DNA of 62,696 nucleotides from Azospirillum agricola (GTDB taxonomy: Bacteria; Pseudomonadota; Alphaproteobacteria; Azospirillales; Azospirillaceae). The position numbers and the translations under genes are program-made. Of this stretch, positions 25,318 to 34,009 are shown in pieces. A model generated the notes under the pieces. The model saw nothing but the letters and a program-made list of their open reading frames with translations, had not been told where the DNA came from and made no database searches. Within the stretch, counting starts at the first letter, position 1. The number at the start of each line of letters is the position of its first letter. The stretch is from positions 1 through 62,696 of the forward strand of contig NZ_JAGINM010000032.1 of NCBI RefSeq assembly GCF_017876095.1. The letters are read 5' to 3'.

Positions 25318-25363
25318 ATGCTGTTGCAAAGAGGATCAAACGATCAAAAAGCGGGCGGGCGCC

Positions 25364-26257
25364 TTAGAAGGGGGTCTCTGCCACTTTTTTGACCAGGAAG
25401 TCACGGAACACCGCGATGCGCTTGGAATGGCGCAGTTCCTCGGCGTAGACGAAATAGGCGTCCACCTTCGGACCGTCGATGTCGGGCAGAACCCGGACCA
25501 GATCCTTGGCGTGGCCGTCCACCAGGAAATCGGGCAGGGCGGCGACGCCGAGACCGCTCTCCACCGCGCGGTAGATGGCGTAGACGCTGTTCACCTGGAG
25601 GATCGCGCGGCGGTTGGGCGAGGGCTCGCCCACGTCCATGATCCAGTTCACGTTGGGAATCGGTGCCCGCACGTCGGGCGGGTAGGTGATGAGGTCGTGG
25701 CTGTCGAGGTCGTTCGCCGTCTTCGGCGCTCCCCGCTTCTTCACGTAGCCCTGGCTGGCGTAGAGGTGGAAGCGGATCGACATCAGGTGGCGCTGGATCA
25801 GGTCCGGCTGGCGCGGCGTGTTCATGCGGATGGCGATGTCCGCCTCGCGCATCGCCAGATCCAGCTCGTCGTCGTCGATCAGCAGGGTCAGCTGGATGTC
25901 GGGGTAGATCGACATGAACTCGTTGATGCGCGGCGTCAGCCAGGTCGAACCGAAGGCGACCGTCGTCGTGACGCGCAACGGCCCCTTGGGATGCTCCCGG
26001 CTTTCGGTCAGCATCGCCTCGGTCATCGACAGCTTGGCGAAGACGTCGCGGGCGGTGCGGTGAAGCAGCTCGCCCTGCTCGGTGAGGATCAGGCCGCGGG
26101 CATGCCGGTGGAACAGAGGAACGCCCAGACTTTCCTCAAGGGCGCTGATCTGCCGGCTGACGGCCGACTGGCTGAGGTTCAGGGTTTCGCCGGCGTGCGT
26201 GAAGCTGCCGGCTTCGGCCACCGCGTGGAAAACCCGAAGCTTGTCCCAATCCATCAT
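25364..26257 (-). CDS. LysR family transcriptional regulator
   Basis: The 297-residue regulator has the N-terminal winged helix (LRVFHAVAEAGSFTHAGETL, then SQSAVSRQISALEESLGVPL). A LysR effector domain follows, with VTTTVAFGSTWLTPRINEF and GLGVAALPDF. Its start MMDWDKLRVFHAV and overall pattern are close to the conserved alphaproteobacterial LsrB-like group; that subgroup call is inference. It is monocistronic, flanked by a strong terminator downstream and a 249-bp gap upstream with AT-rich stretches near 26325-26410. The target genes are unknown. Confidence 0.9.
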   Translation of the reverse strand: MMDWDKLRVFHAVAEAGSFTHAGETLNLSQSAVSRQISALEESLGVPLFHRHARGLILTEQGELLHRTARDVFAKLSMTEAMLTESREHPKGPLRVTTTVAFGSTWLTPRINEFMSIYPDIQLTLLIDDDELDLAMREADIAIRMNTPRQPDLIQRHLMSIRFHLYASQGYVKKRGAPKTANDLDSHDLITYPPDVRAPIPNVNWIMDVGEPSPNRRAILQVNSVYAIYRAVESGLGVAALPDFLVDGHAKDLVRVLPDIDGPKVDAYFVYAEELRHSKRIAVFRDFLVKKVAETPF

Positions 26258-26506
26258 ACTGTCCCGCCCTCGCGCGCGGTGGCGGAGAGCCTCCCATCAT
26301 TCTTGAAGGCGGCGCATAGCCGCCATGCATCTTTATAACGGGAACGCGCCCCGAACGCACGCTCTGTCGCAGGCGGTTCGCACGAAAATTAATCATGATC
26401 GCCGGAGTTATTCTCATCCGAACGATCAGCGGCCGGTGGATTGCCCAGGGGTTGGATCGCCGCCGCCGACTGCGCGTCGCCGCTGCCTCCGCCCGGAAAC
26501 ACCGCT

Positions 26507-27940
26507 TCAATCCGCCGCGTCGCTCAGCGGCGCGCGGGCGGCGCCGTCCTGGCGGAGGCGGTGGCCGCTGATCTCGGCGCCCGCATCGGCCGGCAGCCGC
26601 AGGAAGAACAGGCCCGACGCGCAGGCCATCAGCCCGACCGTCAGAAAGGCGGGCGCGAAATCGGACGCGGTCAGCGCGGCGCCGGTCCATTGCGTGGTCA
26701 GGTGGAGGGCGGTGGCCCCGACCGCGACGCCCAGGCTCAGCGAGAGCTGCTGCATGACGTTGGCCAGCGTGTTGGCGCGGCTGGTCATCGCCTGCGGCAC
26801 CTCGGCGTAGGCGAGGCTGTTCAGCCCGGTGAATTGCAGCGAGCGGAAGAAGCCGCCGAGCAGCAGAGCCCCCAGGATCAGCGCGTGCGGCGTGTCGGGC
26901 CGGAAGGCGCCGTAGCCGGCCAGCACCGCGCCGCTGACCAGCGCGTTGACCAGCAGCACGCGGCGGAAGCCGGCGCGGCGCAGGATGGGACCGGCCAGCG
27001 CCTTCATGGTCAGGGCCCCGGCGGCCCCGGCGAAGGTCAGGGCGCCGGATTCGAAGGCGGACAGCCCGAAACCGATCTGGAGCATCACCGGCATCAGGAA
27101 GGGCACGGCGCCGATGCCGATGCGGAACAGCGTGCCGCCGGCGACCGAGGCCCGGTAGGTCGGCAGCCGGAACAGGGACGGGTCGAGCACCGGACGCGCC
27201 ACCCGCCGGGCGTGGCGCAGATACAGCAGGCTCATCACCAGCGCCGCCGCCAGCAGCGCGGCGACGGCCACGGGCGGCAGCAGGTCGCGCCCGACATTCT
27301 CGAAGCCGAACATGAAGGCGGCGAGCGCCAGGGCGCTCAGCAGGAAGCCGGTGCCGTCGAAGGGGTCGCGCTGCTCGTCCTTCAGGTTGGGGATCAGCTT
27401 CAGCACCAGCGCGATGCCGATCAGACCGATCGGCAAATTGATGACGAAGATCCAGCGCCAGGACACGTAGGTGGTGATCGCCCCGCCGACCAGCGGCCCC
27501 AGCGCCGGGCCGATCAGCGCCGGCAGGGTCATCCGCGCCATCGCGGTGACGAGCTGGTCCTTGGGCACGGTGCGCAGCAGGATCAGCCGGCCGACCGGCA
27601 CCATCATCGAACCGCCGATGCCCTGGACGATGCGGGCGGCGACCAGCTCGGCCAGGCCGTTGGCCATGCCGCAGAACAGCGACCCGGCGGTGAAGACCGC
27701 GATGGCCGAGGCGAAGACCGTGCGCGCGCCGAAACGGTCCGCCATCCATCCGCTGACCGGCAGGAACACCGCCAGCGCCAGCATGTAGGAGGTCATGGCG
27801 AGGCTGAGCCGCAGCGGATCCTCGCCCAGCGAGCGGGCGATGCTCGGCAGGGCGGTGGCGACCACCGTCGCGTCCAGATTCTCCATGAACAGGGCGCAGG
27901 CGATGATGAGCGGAACGACGCGGGGCATGGCGCGGGACAT
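26507..27940 (-). CDS. DHA2-type MFS drug exporter (EmrB/QacA-like)
   Basis: The 477-residue protein has about 14 membrane segments, as in the DHA2 group. The helix-1 motif LDATVVATALPSIARSLG (about residues 20-37) and motif A GWMADRFGARTVF are clear, and motif C-type GPALGPLVGGAI follows. It is likely a proton-driven multidrug efflux pump. The start MSRAMPRVV at 27940 fits the family; upstream codons are Arg-rich. No membrane-fusion partner (EmrA) is adjacent. The racemase gene begins 115 bp upstream on the same strand. Confidence 0.88.
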   Translation of the reverse strand: MSRAMPRVVPLIIACALFMENLDATVVATALPSIARSLGEDPLRLSLAMTSYMLALAVFLPVSGWMADRFGARTVFASAIAVFTAGSLFCGMANGLAELVAARIVQGIGGSMMVPVGRLILLRTVPKDQLVTAMARMTLPALIGPALGPLVGGAITTYVSWRWIFVINLPIGLIGIALVLKLIPNLKDEQRDPFDGTGFLLSALALAAFMFGFENVGRDLLPPVAVAALLAAALVMSLLYLRHARRVARPVLDPSLFRLPTYRASVAGGTLFRIGIGAVPFLMPVMLQIGFGLSAFESGALTFAGAAGALTMKALAGPILRRAGFRRVLLVNALVSGAVLAGYGAFRPDTPHALILGALLLGGFFRSLQFTGLNSLAYAEVPQAMTSRANTLANVMQQLSLSLGVAVGATALHLTTQWTGAALTASDFAPAFLTVGLMACASGLFFLRLPADAGAEISGHRLRQDGAARAPLSDAAD

Positions 27941-28054
27941 GGGCGACCGGCGGTGGCGACGGGAATCAACCGAATGTGAGGCCGTCCGCCGCGTTGACCA
28001 CCGCCGATCCGATAACCCTGTCATGCAGAAGCGTGGCGGAAGGCGGGGGGCCGG

Positions 28055-28807
28055 TCAGGCCTCGGCGCCCGTCTCCTCGGTGGCGAAGGCCACGGCGGCG
28101 GCGACGTGCAGGCCGGTGGTGTCGAAGACCGGGAAATCCGGCCGGTCGTCCTGGCCGATCAGCAGGAAGATCTCGGTGCAGCCGAGGATGACGCCCTGGG
28201 CGCCCTGTCCGCGCAGGCCGTCGACGATCCGCAGATACTCCGCCTTCGACTCCGGGCGCAGGTCGCGGCGGACCAGCTCGTCGAAGATGATGCGGTCGAC
28301 GGTGGTCTGGTCCGCCTCGTCCGGGGTCAGCAGGGTGATGCCGAAGCGGTCCTGGAAGCGCCGGCGCAGCGTCTCCGACCGCATGGTCGCCAGCGTGCCG
28401 AGCAGGGCGACCTGGGTCAGGCCGGCGGCGCGGATCGCCTCGCCGGTCGGGTCGGCGATGTGGATGAAGGGGGTGGAGCGCGCCGCCATGATCGGCTCGA
28501 CCACGCGGTGCATGGTGTTCGACATGCACAGGATCACGTCGGCGCCGGCGCGCTCCAGCGCGTCGACCTTGCCGGAGAGGTAGCGCTCCGCGCTCTCCCA
28601 CTCGCCCTGGCGGACGAAATGCTGGATGTTGCCGAAATTGACGCTGACGATGACGATCTCGCCGTTGTCCCAGCCGCCGTAGCGGGCGTTCAGCCCCTCG
28701 TTCAGCAGGCGGTAATATTCGGCGGTCGCCTGGTCGCTCATGCCGCCGAGGATGCCGATGATCTTCTGGGGCAGGGGGCGCGGCCGGGATTGGGGGGGCG
28801 TCGTCAT
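28055..28807 (-). CDS. Aspartate/glutamate racemase family protein with Ser/Cys catalytic pair
   Basis: This 250-residue cofactor-independent racemase has KIIGILGGMSDQATAEYY at the N-terminus, typical of the YgeA/aspartate-racemase group. The second catalytic cysteine is C210 in LGCTE. At the first catalytic position, just before Asn-Thr-Met-His, it has S96 (CMSNTMH), where relatives usually carry Cys or Thr; C94 lies two residues earlier. It probably interconverts D- and L-Asp/Glu or a related amino acid. It lies between the efflux gene and the heme operon without clear coupling. Confidence 0.85.
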   Translation of the reverse strand: MTTPPQSRPRPLPQKIIGILGGMSDQATAEYYRLLNEGLNARYGGWDNGEIVIVSVNFGNIQHFVRQGEWESAERYLSGKVDALERAGADVILCMSNTMHRVVEPIMAARSTPFIHIADPTGEAIRAAGLTQVALLGTLATMRSETLRRRFQDRFGITLLTPDEADQTTVDRIIFDELVRRDLRPESKAEYLRIVDGLRGQGAQGVILGCTEIFLLIGQDDRPDFPVFDTTGLHVAAAVAFATEETGAEA

Positions 28808-28972
28808 GGTCGGTGGCTCTCGGGGTCGGGTTTGCGCTTTTTCCAGGAAGGCAGGGGCAGCCCGCGCGGAACCCCCTCGTGCCGGAATGGCGGCGCTCGG
28901 GGCGGCATCCGCTGACCACGGGCACCAACTCCGGCAAGTCGGGCTCGGGCAACTCGGGCCCCCACTCCCAAA

Positions 28973-28997
28973 CCCTCCCCCGCCGTGCGGGGGAGGG
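28973..28997 (-). terminator. Hairpin after hemY
   Basis: CCCTCCCCCGC and GCGGGGGAGGG form a perfect 11-bp stem with a 3-nt loop 9 bp beyond the hemY stop. Only a short TTT follows on the minus strand, so it may instead be a dispersed intergenic palindrome. Confidence 0.5.
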
Positions 28998-29006
28998 GGG
29001 TAGGCT

Positions 29007-30356
29007 TCACGCCGCCGACGGCTTCGCCAGGGCCACCGGCGCGTCGCCCGGCTCCATCAGCGAGGGCGCCAGGGTCGGGGCCTTCCAGTCCAGGCTGTCG
29101 AACGCCCCGCAATGGCCGCACAGCCCGCCCCAGGCGTGGCTGACGGCGTTGCAGGGATCGCAGGTCCAGGCCGGGTCGGCGGGGGCGGCGGCGGCCTTGG
29201 CCATCCAGTCGCGGGCGGCCGCCTCGTCCTGTCGCTCGCTGCGCTCCAGCTCGGCGAACAGGCGGTAGAGCCGGCGCGACGGCTCGATCGCCAGCGCGCG
29301 GTTCAGATGGTCGCGCGCCTCGCCCCAGAGCTGGGCCTCCAGCGCGATGCGGGCGAGCGCGATGTGCGACTCGACGTGCTTGGGCGCCTGGTTCAGCAGC
29401 TTCTCGAACAGCTTGACGCGGGTCAGCGGGTCGTAGCCGTTCAGCACCTCGCGGTAGGCGTCGGCCAGATCGGGGTGCGGCGACAGGCGCCACGTCCGCT
29501 CCACCACCTTGGCGGCGGCCTTCGGCTTGCCGGCGGCAACCTGGAGGCGGGCCAGACGGGCGGCGGCCGGGACGAAGCCGGGCATCAGGTCGTGCGCCGA
29601 CTGCGCGTGCGACAGGGCGGAGTCGCTGCGGCCGCGCCGCTCCGACTCGAAGCTGCGCTCCAGCAGCAGGACGGTGCGGTGGCGGCGGCCGTCCTCGGTC
29701 GGGATGGCGCCGGCCTGGATCGCCTGCTGCAACGTGCCTTCCGCCGCCGCCCAGTCGCCCGAGCGGGCCTCAAGGTCGTAGAGCGTGCCGAGCAGCCAGG
29801 GGGTGTTGGGCTGCAAGGCGCGGGCCTTGCGGGCCAGTTGCAGCGCCTCGACCCGGTCGCCCGCCTTGATCGCCTGGGTCAGCAGGCCGCGCAGGCCGAG
29901 GAAGGCCGTCTCCGGCCGGTCGAGCATCGCCGTGAAATACTCCTTGGCGGCGCGCTCGTCGCCCTGGAGCTGGGCGGCCTGGGCCGACAGCAGCATGGTC
30001 AGCGGCGGCTCGTTCAGCAGCCCGTCGGCCTTGCGCGCCATCTTGCGCGCGGTCGGCGCGTCGCCGGCCGCCACCGCCACCATGCCCTGGGTCAGGGCGC
30101 GGTAGCCGCGTTCCCGCTTGCGGGCGCGGCTGTGGCGGCGGACGCGGCCCGGCGTGCGCAGGATGGCGCGGATCAGCCGGTAGCCGAGGGCCGCGATCCC
30201 CAGCGCCGCCAGCCCGATCAGCAGGGCGACGGTGAAGGAGGTCTCGATGGCGTAGCCCAGCCAGTTGACGCTGACGGTGCCGGGCCGTTCGATCAGCCAG
30301 ATGGCGATCGCGATGACGACCGCCAGCTTGAGGATGAACCAGAGGGCGCGGATCAT
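29007..30356 (-). CDS. hemY: HemY-like TPR membrane protein of the heme operon
   Basis: The 449-residue protein has the HemY N-terminal domain with two membrane helices (about residues 5-21 and 43-65), then a basic segment RTPGRVRRHSRARK. Tetratricopeptide-type helices fill the rest. A Cys-rich end (WTCDPCN... WGGLCGHCG) supplies two CxxC pairs, a possible zinc knuckle. In proteobacteria this gene ends the hemC-hemD cluster; its exact role in heme synthesis is not established. Its ATG overlaps the stop of the mitofilin-like gene. Confidence 0.88.
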   Translation of the reverse strand: MIRALWFILKLAVVIAIAIWLIERPGTVSVNWLGYAIETSFTVALLIGLAALGIAALGYRLIRAILRTPGRVRRHSRARKRERGYRALTQGMVAVAAGDAPTARKMARKADGLLNEPPLTMLLSAQAAQLQGDERAAKEYFTAMLDRPETAFLGLRGLLTQAIKAGDRVEALQLARKARALQPNTPWLLGTLYDLEARSGDWAAAEGTLQQAIQAGAIPTEDGRRHRTVLLLERSFESERRGRSDSALSHAQSAHDLMPGFVPAAARLARLQVAAGKPKAAAKVVERTWRLSPHPDLADAYREVLNGYDPLTRVKLFEKLLNQAPKHVESHIALARIALEAQLWGEARDHLNRALAIEPSRRLYRLFAELERSERQDEAAARDWMAKAAAAPADPAWTCDPCNAVSHAWGGLCGHCGAFDSLDWKAPTLAPSLMEPGDAPVALAKPSAA

Positions 30357-32254
30357 TGGGCCGCTCCCTTCCCGCCGGCCGCACCACCCGCTGCCGTGTT
30401 GAGCAGGGCGATGGCGCGCTCGGTGAGCTGGCGCCCGGCCTGGTCGGCGGCGAGGCGGGCCTTGGCGTCGGCCAGCCAGGGCGCGGCGGTGGCGGCCCCG
30501 GCGCCCTGGAGCGTCGACAGCTCCTCGACCGCCTTGGCGAGGTTGTTCTCGTTCACCGCGGCCTCGGCGCGGGCGACGATGGCGTCGGGGCTGGTGCCGA
30601 CCACGCCGCCGCCCTGGCGGCGGACGGTGACCAGCGTCGCCAGCTTGCCGGTGACCTGATCGATCCAGGTCGCGCCGTCGCCGCGCTCGGCGGCGCGGAC
30701 GATCTCGCTGGCCAGCGGACGGAAGCGGTCGGTGAGCTGCGCCTGGGTCGGGATGCCCTTGGCGGCGAAGGGGGCCACCGTGTCGAGCGGCTGCGTCACC
30801 CCGGCGTCGGCGATGCCCAGCGCGCGGACGCCCTGGAGATCCTGCTGGAAGGGCTGGCCGGCGGCGAGCGAGGAGCGGAGCTGCCCGGCGGCGAGCACCA
30901 GCGCCTGGGCGGCGGTGGCGGCGTCGCGGCGGGACTCGACCGTCTGGTTGACGGTGGCGATCTGCTGCTTCACGGCGTCGAGGTCGCGGCGCAGGTCCTG
31001 GGCGGCCTGGGTGCTGCCGGCGACGGCGGTGAGGCGCTGCTCGATGGCGCCGAACCGCTCGGTGAGCTGGCCGACACGCGGGTCGGGCTGGGCCGGCTCG
31101 GCCGGAGCGGCGGCGGGGCGCTTCTCAAGCCCGTCGATGCGCTCGGCGAGCTGGCGGAGCGTCGCCTCCAACCCGGAAGTGTCGGCGGGGGCCGCCGTGG
31201 CGGCCCCGTCGCCGGCCGGGGCGGCCGGGCGCTGCTCCAGCTTGCCGAGGCGGTCGGCGAGCTGCTGGACCTGGGCGCGCAGGGCGGGGTCGGCGGGAGG
31301 AGCGACGGCCGCCGGGGTGGCCGGGGCGGCGGTGGTGGCCGGCCAGCCGGGCAGGCGCGGACCCCACCAGGGCTCGGCCAGCGCGGCGGCGCCGACCAGC
31401 AGGGCGACGATGGACAGCGCGGTCGCGAATCCGCCGCCGGAGCGCGGCTCGTCCAGGTAGGCGGAGGGGGCCGGGGTTGCCGTCGCGATGCGCGGCGGCC
31501 CGACGTCTTCGGGCTTCGTGTAGCTGGTGGCCTTCGGGATGTCCGGCTTCGCCTCATCCGTCTTGGCGCCGTCCAGCTTGGCGCCGTCCAGCTTGGGGGC
31601 ATCCGGGTCCAGCGTCGGGGTGATCGGCTCGACGATCGGGCCGATGGCCGGGGCGACGGCCGGGTCGGCCGGGGTGTCTGCCTTCGCCTCGTCCGCCTTC
31701 AGGCTGTCGGTGGCCGCCTCGCCCGCGATCGGGGTGTCGACGCCGGCCGCCGGAATGGTGTCGGCCGGCTGGGCCGGGGGGACGGCGACGTCGGGGGCGG
31801 TCTCCGGCGCGGTGGTCGCGCCGGGCAGCGTGTCGTCGCCTGTCGCGGTGGGAGCGGGCGGCACGATGATCGCGTCCGCCGGGGATGCGGTCGGACCCGT
31901 GGCCGGGATGGCGCCCTCGGCGGCCGTGCGGTCCTCGCTGGGGGTGGCGGCGTCCAGGTCGGCGTCGCTCAGCTTGATCCGGTGCTTGGCGGCGGCGGCG
32001 CGCAGATCGGCGTGGCGGGCCAGCGGGATCGCGCCGCGCTTCTTCCAGCCCTGAACCGTGGTGACGGGGATGTCCACCTTGTGGGCCATCGGGCGGATGC
32101 CGCCGAAACGCTCGACGATGCGGTCGACCGCGCTGGAGCCGGCGTTGGAGGGGCCGGCGTTGGGGGCGGCGCTGGTCGGGGTTCCGGATGACGCGGCGTT
32201 CGCGTCGCCGTCCTGTTCGGGGGTCGGACGGTCCGAGCCTGGACGAGAGGTCAT
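30353..32254 (-). CDS. Mitofilin-like membrane protein with N-terminal HTH-like segment
   Basis: This 633-residue protein is the alphaproteobacterial mitofilin-like partner of the heme operon, thought to shape or organise the inner membrane. Residues 43-95 resemble a Cro/YdaS-type helix-turn-helix (ERFGGIRPMAHKV, then VTTVQGWKKRGAIP). A long Pro/Ala/Thr-rich linker reaches about residue 275. One membrane helix follows (about 277-297), then a coiled-coil periplasmic region and a helical C-terminal domain. The stop overlaps the hemY start (ATGA), and it lies 70 bp after hemD. A DNA-binding role for the HTH part is not shown. Confidence 0.8.
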   Translation of the reverse strand: MTSRPGSDRPTPEQDGDANAASSGTPTSAAPNAGPSNAGSSAVDRIVERFGGIRPMAHKVDIPVTTVQGWKKRGAIPLARHADLRAAAAKHRIKLSDADLDAATPSEDRTAAEGAIPATGPTASPADAIIVPPAPTATGDDTLPGATTAPETAPDVAVPPAQPADTIPAAGVDTPIAGEAATDSLKADEAKADTPADPAVAPAIGPIVEPITPTLDPDAPKLDGAKLDGAKTDEAKPDIPKATSYTKPEDVGPPRIATATPAPSAYLDEPRSGGGFATALSIVALLVGAAALAEPWWGPRLPGWPATTAAPATPAAVAPPADPALRAQVQQLADRLGKLEQRPAAPAGDGAATAAPADTSGLEATLRQLAERIDGLEKRPAAAPAEPAQPDPRVGQLTERFGAIEQRLTAVAGSTQAAQDLRRDLDAVKQQIATVNQTVESRRDAATAAQALVLAAGQLRSSLAAGQPFQQDLQGVRALGIADAGVTQPLDTVAPFAAKGIPTQAQLTDRFRPLASEIVRAAERGDGATWIDQVTGKLATLVTVRRQGGGVVGTSPDAIVARAEAAVNENNLAKAVEELSTLQGAGAATAAPWLADAKARLAADQAGRQLTERAIALLNTAAGGAAGGKGAAQ

Positions 32255-32324
32255 GGGGTGTACCTTCGGTTCGCTGTTGTTCGTCTTAACGCCACAACCC
32301 CCAAAGCGGCTCCCCCGGCCTCCC

Positions 32325-33083
32325 TCAGCCGCGCGCGGGCGGCAACAGGTCCAGCAAGGCGTCCTGCTCCGGCCGCGACGCCACCCGTACGCTTCGCCAC
32401 GGCGTCACTCCCTGGTCGCCGTACGCACGGGCAGCCTCCGCGACCGCGGGGCTGAGGCAGAACGCATCGACCGTACGACACTGGTCGACCAGTCCGGCCT
32501 CGGCCAGCAACCTAACAAAGGACAGCGCGGTACGGGGAGAGAAAAACAGCACGCCGTCCAGGTCGGACGTACGGAAAATCGCCGCAGTCCCCTCCGACAG
32601 CCGATCGGCCGGCACGGCGTCGTACAGCACGCTGCGGTGCAGCGTGAAACCGGCCCCGCCAAGCAGCCCGGCGAGGTCGCCGGCGACCTTGCTGCCCGCG
32701 ACGTGCAGCAGCGTGCCGTGCTTCGGATCGAGCCGCGCGCGCACCAGCCCGGCCAGCGCGTACACATCGCCCGAGGCGCTTTCTACGGTGGCGAATCCGG
32801 CGGCGCGGGCGGCGGCGGCGGTCGCGTCGCCGACGGCGTAGACCGGACGGTCGCGTCGCGTCGTACGTCTGGTGTAGGCGCGTACGCCGTTCGCGCTGGT
32901 GAACAGCAGCGCTTGTACGTCCGCGAGGTCGGGATCCGGCCCGTCGAGCCAGACGAGCGACAGCATGGGCTCCACCGAGCAGGCGAAGCCCAGCCCGTCG
33001 AGCCGGCGGACGAGCGGCTCAGCATCCTCCATCGGGCGGGTCACGAGAAGGCGCGGCCGCCGGATTTCGGGGGCGTTTTTCAC
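32325..33083 (-). CDS. hemD: Uroporphyrinogen-III synthase
   Basis: HemD closes and isomerises hydroxymethylbilane to uroporphyrinogen III. The 252 residues match the family. Sequence is characteristically loose, but LLVTRPMEDAEPLVRRLDGLG at the start, LLFTSANGVRAY, YAVGDATAAAARAAGF and the C-terminal VLFFSPRTALSFVRLL are all recognisable. The start overlaps the hemC stop by 4 bp. It follows the enzyme whose unstable product it consumes, so co-translation makes sense. Seventy bp separate it from the mitofilin-like gene. Confidence 0.92.
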   Translation of the reverse strand: MKNAPEIRRPRLLVTRPMEDAEPLVRRLDGLGFACSVEPMLSLVWLDGPDPDLADVQALLFTSANGVRAYTRRTTRRDRPVYAVGDATAAAARAAGFATVESASGDVYALAGLVRARLDPKHGTLLHVAGSKVAGDLAGLLGGAGFTLHRSVLYDAVPADRLSEGTAAIFRTSDLDGVLFFSPRTALSFVRLLAEAGLVDQCRTVDAFCLSPAVAEAARAYGDQGVTPWRSVRVASRPEQDALLDLLPPARG

Positions 33084-34009
33084 GGGGTGAAAAAGTCCGG
33101 CGGAAGCTGGGCCTTGATCTCGGCCCCGGCGTCGGCGCCGAGCGCCGCGGCCTCGGCCGCGCTGCCCCGGCGCTCGGCGCGGAAGACGCGCTGGCCGTCG
33201 TTCGACAGCACCTTGACCCGCAGGTGCAGGGCATCGCCGTCGAGCAGGGCCAGCGCCGCGATCGGCGTGCGGCAGGAGCCGTCCAGCGCCGCCAGCAGGG
33301 AGCGCTCGGCGGTGACGCGGGTCGCCGTCTCCGGGCAGTTCAGCGGGGCGATCAGGGCGCGGGTGGCGTCGTCGGCCGAGCGGATCTCGATGCCGATGGC
33401 GCCCTGGGCGACCGCCGGCAGCATGGTTTCCGGCTCCAGCACGGCGGTGATCCGCCCGGTCAGGCCGAGGCGGCGCAGGCCGGCCAGCGCCAGCAGGGTG
33501 GCGTCCACCTCCCCGGCGTCGAGCTTCGACAGGCGGGTCTGCACGTTGCCGCGCAGCGGGAAGATCGTCAGGTCGGGGCGCAGTTCCAGGACCTGGGCCT
33601 GGCGGCGCAGCCCGGCGGTGCCGACGACCGCGCCGGCGGGCAGGTCGGCCAGACCGCCTCCCGAGCGCGAGAAGAAGGCGTCGCGCGGATCCTCGCGCGG
33701 CAGGAAGCTGGCGATCTCCAGCCCGTCGGGGAGCTGGGTCGGCACGTCCTTCATCGAATGGACGGCGAGGTCGGCGCGGCCGTCGAACAGCGCCTCCTCC
33801 AGCTCCTTGGTGAACAGGCCCTTGCCGCCGGCCTCGGCCAGCGTGCGGTCGAGGATGCGGTCGCCGGTGGTCTTGAGGACGACGATCTCGATGGCGCCGG
33901 GGGCGGCGAGATGGGGATGGGCGGCGATCAGGCGATCGCGCGTCTCATGGGCCTGCGCCAGCGCCAACGGGCTGCCGCGCGTGCCGATGCGGAGCGGAAG
34001 GGTCGTCAT
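33080..34009 (-). CDS. hemC: Porphobilinogen deaminase (hydroxymethylbilane synthase)
   Basis: HemC polymerises four porphobilinogens to hydroxymethylbilane using a covalent dipyrromethane cofactor. The cofactor cysteine is C246 in DGSCRTPIAA. The IGTRGSPLALAQ start, VHSMKDVPTQLP and RGNVQTRLSKL are intact across 309 residues. The segment usually written GTSSLRRQ reads GTAGLRRQ here, a small deviation in a phosphate or substrate loop. The start at 34009 overlaps the methyltransferase stop; the upstream open frame is a shadow. Confidence 0.95.
   Translation of the reverse strand: MTTLPLRIGTRGSPLALAQAHETRDRLIAAHPHLAAPGAIEIVVLKTTGDRILDRTLAEAGGKGLFTKELEEALFDGRADLAVHSMKDVPTQLPDGLEIASFLPREDPRDAFFSRSGGGLADLPAGAVVGTAGLRRQAQVLELRPDLTIFPLRGNVQTRLSKLDAGEVDATLLALAGLRRLGLTGRITAVLEPETMLPAVAQGAIGIEIRSADDATRALIAPLNCPETATRVTAERSLLAALDGSCRTPIAALALLDGDALHLRVKVLSNDGQRVFRAERRGSAAEAAALGADAGAEIKAQLPPDFFTP

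Larger units (their letters stand above)
24835..25363. other. 529-bp gene-free region with an RNA candidate and two minus-strand terminators
   Basis: The region has no convincing ORF. It holds a four-hairpin RNA candidate (25016-25125), a 7-1-7 palindrome GGTCAAA-A-TTTGACC at 25159-25173, an AT-rich segment around 25199-25212 and a long terminator hairpin at 25258-25317. Base composition is lower in GC here than in the flanking genes. Confidence 0.7.
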
